From assembly GCA_030584185.1 (NCBI GenBank), contig CP129495.1, positions 827,608 to 891,607 of the forward strand: a stretch of DNA of 64,000 nt, given 5' to 3'. Shown here piece by piece: positions 15,887 to 22,856 of this stretch (positions are counted from its first letter, which is position 1; every line of letters starts with the position of its first letter). The notes under the pieces are model-generated. The model saw nothing but the letters and a program-made list of their open reading frames with translations, did no database searches and had not been told where the DNA came from. The stretch comes from Acidimicrobiia bacterium (GTDB lineage Bacteria; Actinomycetota; Acidimicrobiia; Spongiisociales; UBA11373). A program made the position numbers and the translations under genes.

Positions 15887-17488
15887 CTACGCCAAAGCCA
15901 CCAGGTCGAGCAGGCTCTCGTCGAAGTACACCGAGTCGCCCTCGGGCATCATCACCGCCCGATCCGGGCCCAGCGCCGCCACGAAGTCGGTGTCGTGGCT
16001 CACCAGCACCACTGTCCCGGCGTAGTGCCGCAGGGCGACGAGAAGCGCCTCCTTGGCCTGTGGATCGAGGTTGTTGGTGGGCTCGTCGAGGAGCAGCAGG
16101 TTGCGCCCTGCCACCACCAGCATCGCCAGGGCCAGCTTTGTCTTCTCCCCACCCGAGAGGGTGCCCGCATCCTGATCCACCTTGTCGGCGAGGAGGAAGT
16201 GTCCCAGCACCGAGCGAAGGGACAGGTCGGTCCATCCGCCGCCCACCGAGCGCACGTGGTCCATCACGCTCACGCCGGGCCGGATCTGCTCGTGCTCCTG
16301 GGCGTAGTAGCCGAGGGTGGCGTTGTGCCCCAGCCGGACCTCGCCGATGTCGGCGGTCTCCTCGCCGGCGAGGATGCGGAGCAGGGTGGTCTTCCCGGCG
16401 CCGTTGAGCCCCATGATGATCAGCCGCTCCCCGCGCTCCAGGTGTAGACCGACGTCGACGAACACCACGTTGTCGTCGAACGCCTTGGCCAGCCCGACCG
16501 CCTCCAGCGGAATCCGGCCGGAGGGATCCGGCTGGGGGAAGTCCACCTTCACCCGCTTCGCCCGACCCGCCACCTCCACCAGCCCACCCTTCATCCGGTC
16601 GGCCCTGGTCTGCATCGCCTTGGCTCGCTTGGCCATCTTCTCCGTGGCGTTCTTGAACCGCCGCACGGTGGTCTCCAGCTGCTCGATCTGACGCTGCCGC
16701 ACGGCGTTCTCCCGGATCCTCTGCTCCCGACGCCGCTCCCGCTCTGCCAGGTAGAAGGAGTAGTCGCCCCGGTACCCCTCCAGGGCGCCGTTCTCCAGAG
16801 CCAGCACCGAGGTGATGGCGGCGTCGAGCAGCGGCAGGTCGTGGCTCACCACCAGCAGGGCGCCCCGGTACTCGGTGAGGAACCCGACCAGCCAGGCCTT
16901 GGCGTCTAGGTCGAGGTGGTTGGTCGGCTCGTCGAGGAGCAGCACCTCGGTCTCGGCGAACAGGATGCGGGCCAGCTCCACCCGCCGCCGCTGGCCACCC
17001 GACATGGTCCGCACCGGCTGGGCCATCTCGTCGTCGGTGATGCCCACGGCGGCGGCGAAGCGGCGGGCCTCGGCCTCGGCGGCGTAGCCCCCCACCACCT
17101 GGAACTCGTCCTCGAGGCGCGAGTAGCGCCGGATCAGCCGGTCTCTCTCCTCGCCGGTGGCCGACTCCATGCGGCGGCGGGTGTCCTCCATCCGGTGTTG
17201 CAGCCGGCCCACCTCGCGGGCGGCGAGCACTCGTTCCAAGCCGGTCGCCTCGGCGGGTTCCAGTTCGGGAAGGGCGGCCTCCTGGGAGAGGTAGCCGATG
17301 CGCCCGGAGCGGGCGATGGTCCCGGCGGAGGCCGGCCTCAGTCCGGCCAGCGTCTTGAGCAGGGTGGTCTTGCCGGCGCCGTTACGGCCAACGAGGCCAA
17401 CCCGATCGCCGGGATGCAGGGCGCAGTCGGCGTCGGTGAGCAGCACCCGATGGCCGGCCTCGATGGAGACGCCGCGGGCGATGATCAC
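15887..17488 (-). CDS. ABC-F family ATPase
   Basis: A 533-residue protein with two ABC domains and no membrane segments. Domain 1 has Walker A GRNGAGKTT, signature MSGGQRRR and Walker B LLLDEPTNHLDL. A charged linker rich in Arg/Lys/Glu (about 230-320) precedes domain 2 (Walker A GLNGAGKTT, signature LSGGEKTK, Walker B LLLDEPTNNLDP). ABC-F proteins act at the ribosomal E site in translation or antibiotic protection. GTG 17488 begins the VIIARGVSIEAG segment, the usual N terminus; 40 codons of open frame upstream are unlikely to be translated. Its exact subfamily is not assigned. Confidence 0.93.
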   Translation of the reverse strand: MIIARGVSIEAGHRVLLTDADCALHPGDRVGLVGRNGAGKTTLLKTLAGLRPASAGTIARSGRIGYLSQEAALPELEPAEATGLERVLAAREVGRLQHRMEDTRRRMESATGEERDRLIRRYSRLEDEFQVVGGYAAEAEARRFAAAVGITDDEMAQPVRTMSGGQRRRVELARILFAETEVLLLDEPTNHLDLDAKAWLVGFLTEYRGALLVVSHDLPLLDAAITSVLALENGALEGYRGDYSFYLAERERRREQRIRENAVRQRQIEQLETTVRRFKNATEKMAKRAKAMQTRADRMKGGLVEVAGRAKRVKVDFPQPDPSGRIPLEAVGLAKAFDDNVVFVDVGLHLERGERLIIMGLNGAGKTTLLRILAGEETADIGEVRLGHNATLGYYAQEHEQIRPGVSVMDHVRSVGGGWTDLSLRSVLGHFLLADKVDQDAGTLSGGEKTKLALAMLVVAGRNLLLLDEPTNNLDPQAKEALLVALRHYAGTVVLVSHDTDFVAALGPDRAVMMPEGDSVYFDESLLDLVALA

Positions 17489-17661
17489 GGGCGGGTACCG
17501 GTCGGGACGGCAGGTGGCGTCGAGCGGACGCGGGTGGTGATGGAAGGCATGGGGATCGAAGACCTCGGGGTTCGTCCCGGCCCGGCGCCTTCGATCGGCG
17601 CCGGGCACGGGTCGGTCTTCCGGGGCGGCATGGTATCAAACCGGGTGCGAGGCCGCCCTGG

Positions 17662-18018
17662 CTACCGCTCCACCTCGAACCGTTGCTCGTGCCATCGTTC
17701 GGCCGCAGAAATGGGGGCGGACCTAGTGGCGATGGCGAACATGCCTTCCGGATCGCCGCCGATCGATCTGATGGCGTCGACGACGAAGTTGCGTGCCGCG
17801 GTGGCGGCGAGGCCCTCATCTGTGGCGGAGACCTCGACCTCGACCTCGACCTCGCCGGTGTTGAGGGTGGCGCCGACCGCCGAGTCGAAGACCACGCCGT
17901 TCTCGGCGACCGTCATGGCGCCCATCAACCGATCGGCTGCCGACTCGAGCCGTTTCTCTGGCAGCGGACCGCCGCCCACGTCGGTGACGAGGAAGCCGAA
18001 ACGAAACCCGAACCTCAT
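17662..18018 (-). CDS. Unknown 118-residue protein, second gene of a coupled cassette
   Basis: A small beta/alpha protein of unknown function. ATG 18018 overlaps the stop of the upstream small reading frame as ATGA and is preceded by GAAGGCGG, so translation is coupled. Residues 1-18 form a strand-rich start (MRFGFRFGFLVTD). An alternating Glu/Val strand (EVEVEVEVS) follows near residues 55-65, then a helix and C-terminal WHEQRFEVER. There is no signal peptide or metal motif. Two-gene units of this shape, with a small HicA-like basic protein followed by a 100-130-residue acidic protein, recur in actinobacterial genomes and suggest a toxin-antitoxin-like pair; this assignment is from memory of such pairs and unproven. 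Confidence 0.7.
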   Translation of the reverse strand: MRFGFRFGFLVTDVGGGPLPEKRLESAADRLMGAMTVAENGVVFDSAVGATLNTGEVEVEVEVSATDEGLAATAARNFVVDAIRSIGGDPEGMFAIATRSAPISAAERWHEQRFEVER

Positions 18019-18236
18019 GGGCCCGCCTTCCAGCACGTGTGACGCTCCAGCCATCGTAAGAGGCGTACGTGGTAGTTGCGGCCGGGAGTCGGGTGCACCG
18101 CCCGCCAGTGCCTCTCCGGACACGGTCAGTAGATCTTGAAGTAGGTGTCGCCACCGCCGGTCACACGCCAGCCCAGACTCTCGGCTTGGCGTAGCACGCG
18201 CTCCAGCTCCGTTTTCGAGTGTCTCGGTCGAGCCAC
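18015..18236 (-). pseudogene. Small HicA-like protein gene with an in-frame TGA
   Basis: From GTG 18236 the frame reads 36 codons, meets TGA at 18128-18126, then continues 36 codons without interruption to a TGA that overlaps the next gene's ATG. Before the break it reads KTELERVLRQAESLGWRV and GGGDTYFKIY; after it PCPERHWRAVHPTP, RNYHVRLLRWLERHTCW. The two halves join as one conserved-looking small basic protein in which the expected motif is YCPCP, so TGA stands where a Cys codon (TGC or TGT) would be one substitution away. It is probably a nonsense mutation; recoding cannot be excluded from sequence alone. No good ribosome binding site is close to the GTG. Confidence 0.6.
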
Positions 18237-18328
18237 GAAGACGCCCCAACTCCTCGCCTCCACGGATCGCCTCGCTCAAGGTATCCCACGAAGTCGGCCG
18301 AGAGAAGGGATGCCCGCGACGCTTCCGA

Positions 18329-19168
18329 TCAGCCGAGTAGCGGCCCCAGTGCCCCGGCCACCACCTCCAGGCCCTCGACACCGGGAGGCGCCGGGACCGC
18401 AACCCGGTCCACTCCGGCCGCGGCTAGCCGCTCCACGGCGTCGGGCGAGGGGGCGGCGCCCATGGTGACCTCCAGGGCCGCCGGGTCGCGCCCGGCCCGC
18501 TCCGCCCACTCCCGCGCCGTCGCCACCAGGCCTGGGAGCGCCTCCAGGTCGGTGCCTGCCGGGAAGAAGCCGTCCCCGAGCTCACCGGCGCGCCGCGCCG
18601 CCCGGGGGCTGTGGCCGCCGACCACGATCGGGACCGGCCGTTGCACCGGCTGCGGCCGCAGGTACACCTCGTCGAACTCCACGAACCGCCCGGAGTACGA
18701 GGCGCGCTCTTCGGTCCACAGCGCCCGCATCGCTGCCACGTACTCGTCGGCGCGCGCCCCCCGTCCCGTGAAGGGCACGCCGATCGCCCGGAACTCCTCC
18801 TCCAGCCACCCGACACCGACTCCGAGGATCACCCGGCCACCGCTCAGATGGTCGAGGGTCGCCACCTCCTTGGCCAGCACCAGCGGGTTGCGCTGGGGGA
18901 GGATGATCACCCCGGTCGCCAGGCGGATCCGGCTGGTCGCGGCGGCAGCGAAGGCGAGCCACACCAGGGGGTCGGGCGAGGAGAAGTCCTCGCGGCCGCC
19001 GGCCATGCGCCCGCTCCGGCTGTACGGGTACGGCGACCGGTACCCGGCGGGCACCACCACGTGCTCGATCGTCCAAAGGGACTCGAACCCGAGCGCCTCG
19101 GCCCGTGTCGCGTACTCGCCCGGGTCGTCGGCGGCGACCGAGTTGGCGTAGGCGAGTCCGATCCGCAT
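18329..19168 (-). CDS. LLM-class F420-dependent oxidoreductase
   Basis: A 279-residue luciferase-like monooxygenase-fold enzyme. ATG 19168 begins the family's first strand (MRIGLAYANS); the extra 37 upstream codons would overlap the divergent promoter. Typical elements are TRAEALGFESLWTIEH, the TSRIRLATGVIILPQRNP segment, LSGGRVILGVGVGWLEEEF, and PVPIVVGGHSP followed by RRAGELGDGFF. Actinobacterial members usually use reduced F420 rather than FMN. The substrate is unknown. It is divergent from the acetoacetyl-CoA synthetase gene with 55 bases between the starts. Confidence 0.9.
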   Translation of the reverse strand: MRIGLAYANSVAADDPGEYATRAEALGFESLWTIEHVVVPAGYRSPYPYSRSGRMAGGREDFSSPDPLVWLAFAAAATSRIRLATGVIILPQRNPLVLAKEVATLDHLSGGRVILGVGVGWLEEEFRAIGVPFTGRGARADEYVAAMRALWTEERASYSGRFVEFDEVYLRPQPVQRPVPIVVGGHSPRAARRAGELGDGFFPAGTDLEALPGLVATAREWAERAGRDPAALEVTMGAAPSPDAVERLAAAGVDRVAVPAPPGVEGLEVVAGALGPLLG

Positions 19169-19223
19169 GCCCGGGGGAGGGTAACGGAGGTGACGGCGGT
19201 CGGCGGGGGCGTATCCTCGGGCC

Positions 19224-21122
19224 GTGTCCGAGATCCTGTGGGAGCCGTCCCCGCAAGCAGTCGAATCGGCCCTGATCACCTCCTTCGCCCGCCGGCTGGG
19301 TGGCTTCGACGACTACCACGCCCTGTGGCGCTGGTCGATCGATAACCGCGGCGAGTTCTGGCAGGCGGTGTGGGACGACTCCGGTGTCATCGCCGAGCAT
19401 CTTGCCGACCGTCCGATCGGCGCCGAGGGGATGCCGGGCACCGAGTGGTTCCCGGGTGCCCGCCTCAACTTTGCCGAGAACCTGTTGCGCCACATCGGTT
19501 CGGACCCCGCCATCGTCCACGCCTCGGAGTCCTCGGGACCGGCCACGATCTCGCGTGACCAACTGCGTGCCCTGGTCGCCCGGGCCCGGGCCGGGCTGCT
19601 GCGGCTCGGGGTGCGCGGCGGGGACCGCGTGGCGGCCCTGCTCCCCAACCGACCCGAGGCGGTGATCGGGGCGCTGGCGGCGTCGTCGATCGGCGCCGTC
19701 TGGTCGTCCTGCTCACCGGACTTCGGGCCGACCGGCGTCATCGACCGCTTCGGGCAGATCGAGCCCAAGGTCCTGATCACCGCCTCCGGCTACGAATACA
19801 ACGGCAGGCGCCACGACGTGACCGCCACCGTGGAGCGTGCCCGCCGGGAGATCCCGGCGATCGAACATGCGGTGGCCGTGGGCGAGCCACTAGCCGGGGC
19901 CATCACCTGGGACGACCTGCTCTCCGAGGACGGTCCTCTCGAGTTCGCCGCCCTCCCCTTCGATTATCCCCTCTACGTGCTCTACTCGTCGGGGACGACG
20001 GGCAGGCCGAAGAGCATCGTCCACGGCGCCGGAGGCACCCTGCTCAAGCACCTCTGTGAGCACCGCCTCCACTGCGACCTGCGGCCCGGGGACCGCCTCT
20101 TCTGGTTCACCACCTGCGGGTGGATGATGTGGAACTGGCTGGTGAGCGGGCTCGCCTCGGGGGCCGCCATCGTCCTCTACGACGGCAGCCCCTCGCACCC
20201 GTCGCTGGAGACGCTGTGGCGCCTAGCCGACCAGGCCGGGATCACCCACTTCGGCGCCAGCCCCCGGTTCCTGGCCGCCAATGCCAACGCCGGGATCGTG
20301 CCCAGGGAGGTCGCCCGGCTCGACACCGTGCGATGGCTGGGCTCCACCGGAGCCCCGCTCAACCCCGATCAGTTCGACCGGGTGTACGCCGACGTCAAGG
20401 GCGATGTCCAGCTGGCGTCGATCAGCGGCGGCACCGACATCATCGGCTGCTTCGCCCTCGGGGTGCCCACCCTCCCGGTGCGGCGCGGCGAGCTGCAGGC
20501 CCGGGCGCTGGGGATGGCGGTCGAGGCCTGGGACGAGTCGGACCGGCCGGTCGTTGGCGAGAAGGGCGAGCTGGTGTGCACCAGGCCCTTCCCGTCGATG
20601 CCGGTTGGATTCTGGGGCGACCCCGACGGCAGCCGCTACCGGGCCGCCTACTTCGAGGAGCACCCGGGGGTGTGGACCCACGGCGACTTCATCGAGATAC
20701 GGCCCGAGGGGGGTGTGGTCATCTACGGGCGCAGCGACACCACCCTCAATCCGGGCGGGGTGCGGATCGGGACCGCCGAGCTGTACCGGGCGGTGGAACC
20801 GATGGCGGAGGTGGCCGACTGCATCGCCGTGGGAAGGGACGTCGACGGCGACGTGGAGATGATCCTCTTCGTGGTGCCCGCCCCCGGCGTCGCCCTCGAC
20901 GACGACCTGATCGCGCGGATCAAGCGCCGGATCCGGGAGGAGGCCTCCCCGCGACACGTCCCCCACCGGGTGTTCCAGGTGGGCCAGGTGCCGTACACGA
21001 TCAGCGGCAAGAAGGTGGAGAAGGCGGTGCGGGCTGTCGTTTCCGGCGAGCCGGTCACCAACCGCGACGCCCTGGCCAACCCGGAGGCCCTCGACGAGTA
21101 CGCCCGCTTCGCCGGCGGGTGA
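19224..21122 (+). CDS. Acetoacetyl-CoA synthetase
   Basis: A 632-residue ANL-superfamily ligase that activates acetoacetate with ATP and CoA. The N-terminal ACAS region contains WEPSP and the FNFAEN-like LNFAENLLRH. The AMP-binding core has YSSGTTGRPKSIVH, the STGAPL motif, and SGGTDIIG, then WTHGDFIEI and GRSDTTLNPGGVRIG, with the C-terminal catalytic Lys in ISGKKVEKAV. The GTG start lies six bases after a TATCCT hexamer, suggesting a leaderless transcript. It would allow growth on ketone bodies or salvage of acetoacetate. Confidence 0.92.
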   Translation: MSEILWEPSPQAVESALITSFARRLGGFDDYHALWRWSIDNRGEFWQAVWDDSGVIAEHLADRPIGAEGMPGTEWFPGARLNFAENLLRHIGSDPAIVHASESSGPATISRDQLRALVARARAGLLRLGVRGGDRVAALLPNRPEAVIGALAASSIGAVWSSCSPDFGPTGVIDRFGQIEPKVLITASGYEYNGRRHDVTATVERARREIPAIEHAVAVGEPLAGAITWDDLLSEDGPLEFAALPFDYPLYVLYSSGTTGRPKSIVHGAGGTLLKHLCEHRLHCDLRPGDRLFWFTTCGWMMWNWLVSGLASGAAIVLYDGSPSHPSLETLWRLADQAGITHFGASPRFLAANANAGIVPREVARLDTVRWLGSTGAPLNPDQFDRVYADVKGDVQLASISGGTDIIGCFALGVPTLPVRRGELQARALGMAVEAWDESDRPVVGEKGELVCTRPFPSMPVGFWGDPDGSRYRAAYFEEHPGVWTHGDFIEIRPEGGVVIYGRSDTTLNPGGVRIGTAELYRAVEPMAEVADCIAVGRDVDGDVEMILFVVPAPGVALDDDLIARIKRRIREEASPRHVPHRVFQVGQVPYTISGKKVEKAVRAVVSGEPVTNRDALANPEALDEYARFAGG

Positions 21123-21188
21123 GGGCCGGTGCTCGCCGCCACCGAGCGCTCCCCTACCATCCCCCCACCCGAGCGAAGGGCAGCGAAC

Positions 21189-22847
21189 ATGAACCCCGAC
21201 CTGGCCGCCCTGGCCGACGAGTACTGGCAGTTCGTCCTCGAGACCTCCCCCACCCAAGCGATGATGTTGGGGGACCACCGCTTCGACGACCGCTGGGAGG
21301 AGACCTCCCGCCAGGCGGAGGACGCCGAGATCGCGGCGCGCCGCTCCTTCGCCGCCCGCGCCCAGGCGATCGATCCCGCCGGGCTCGACGGCGAGGAGCG
21401 CATCACCCGCGAGGTCATGATCTTCCTCAACGAGAAGAACGCCGACCTGCTGGAGACCAGGTTCGCCGAGCTGTCAGTGAACCACACCATCGGCCTGCAG
21501 GCGATGCTCCCGGTGGTGGTGCCGCAGCTCCCCATCACCGAGCCCGCCCATGCCGAGGCCATGCCCACCAAGATGAGCGGCCTCGCCCAGGCTCTGCGCG
21601 ACGCCGCCGAGCGCCTCCGCCAGGGGGTGGCCTCCGGACGCACTCCGATGCGATCCACCGCCCAGAAGACCGTGGCCCAGGTGGACGGCTACCTGGACAT
21701 GCCGACCCGAGACCATCCGTGGAGCCGGTTCCGGGCACCCCAGGGTTGGGAAGGAGGGGCCGCCTGGCGTGACACCGTCGAGCGATCCCTGCGCGACGAG
21801 GTGCTCCCCGCCCTCAAGGAATGGCGCGACACCGTCGCCGACCAGGTGATCCCGGCCTCCCGCGACGACGATCAAGCAGGGGTGTGCTTCCTCCCCGACG
21901 GCGAGGAGACCTATCGCCGCGCCGTCGCCTTCTTCACCACCACCGACCGCACCCCCGAGGAGATCCACCGCACCGGGCTGGAGCAGATCGCCCGGCTCGC
22001 CGACGAGTACCGGGCGCTGGGCTCCGAGGTGCTGGGCACCACCGACCTGACCGAGATCTTCTCGCGGCTGCGCGACGACCCGGCTCTGCACTTCGAAGAC
22101 GGGCCTTCGATCGTCGCCGCATCCGAGAAGGCCATGGCCAAGGCGAAGGCGGCGATGGGCGACTGGTTCGGGCGGCTCCCCGAGGCGGACTGCATCGTGT
22201 CGGAGACCCCGACCGGCCCCACCGCCTTCTACTTCCGGCCCGCCCAGGACGGCTCACGCCCCGGGATCTTCTTCGTCAACACGGCCGATCCGACCCGGTG
22301 GGGCCGCTACGAGATCGAGGCCATGGCGTACCACGAGGGGATCCCGGGGCACCACCTGCAGCTGGCGATCAGCGGCGAATTGGAAGATGTCCCCGAGTTC
22401 CGCAAGCACGCCTTCATCGCCTCCTACGCCGAGGGCTGGGGCCTGTACACCGAGCGGCTCGCCGACGAGATGGGCCTGTACTCGGGACCGCTGGAGCGGA
22501 TCGGGATGCTCTCCGCCGACTCGATGCGCGCCGGGCGCCTGGTGGTCGACACCGGGATCCACGCCATGGGCTGGTCACGCCAGCAGGCCATCGACTACTT
22601 CCGGGAGAACTCACCGATGTCGCAGGCCACCATCGAGGGCGAGGTGGACCGCTACATCGGCATGCCCGGCCAGGCGCTGGCCTACATGATCGGCCGCCTG
22701 GAGATCCAGCGGATGCGTGCCGAAGCCGAAAAGGCCATGGGTGGGCGTTTCGACATCAAGGGGTTCCACGACACCGTGCTCGGCTCCGGTCTGGTTCCGT
22801 TGGGGACGCTGGACCGGATGGTCACGGAGTGGGCGGCGGCTCGCTGA
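21189..22847 (+). CDS. DUF885-family metallohydrolase
   Basis: A 552-residue protein. ATG 21189 is preferred over an ATG 20 codons upstream because the family begins at LAALADEYWQFVLETSP and GAAGGGC-like purines precede it. The C-terminal half has the DUF885 zinc signature AYHEGIPGHHLQ, followed by IASYAEGWGLYTERLADEMG. The family is predicted to contain cytoplasmic or exported peptidases; no signal peptide is present here, so a cytosolic carboxypeptidase-like activity is inferred. It follows the acetoacetyl-CoA synthetase gene with a 66-base gap. Confidence 0.9.
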   Translation: MNPDLAALADEYWQFVLETSPTQAMMLGDHRFDDRWEETSRQAEDAEIAARRSFAARAQAIDPAGLDGEERITREVMIFLNEKNADLLETRFAELSVNHTIGLQAMLPVVVPQLPITEPAHAEAMPTKMSGLAQALRDAAERLRQGVASGRTPMRSTAQKTVAQVDGYLDMPTRDHPWSRFRAPQGWEGGAAWRDTVERSLRDEVLPALKEWRDTVADQVIPASRDDDQAGVCFLPDGEETYRRAVAFFTTTDRTPEEIHRTGLEQIARLADEYRALGSEVLGTTDLTEIFSRLRDDPALHFEDGPSIVAASEKAMAKAKAAMGDWFGRLPEADCIVSETPTGPTAFYFRPAQDGSRPGIFFVNTADPTRWGRYEIEAMAYHEGIPGHHLQLAISGELEDVPEFRKHAFIASYAEGWGLYTERLADEMGLYSGPLERIGMLSADSMRAGRLVVDTGIHAMGWSRQQAIDYFRENSPMSQATIEGEVDRYIGMPGQALAYMIGRLEIQRMRAEAEKAMGGRFDIKGFHDTVLGSGLVPLGTLDRMVTEWAAAR

Positions 22848-22856
22848 CCCTCCCCG

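Noticed and set aside
18015-18128. Confident call of a selenoprotein at the in-frame TGA
   Set aside because: No sel genes are in the window and the following stem lacks standard SECIS features; nonsense mutation is simpler.
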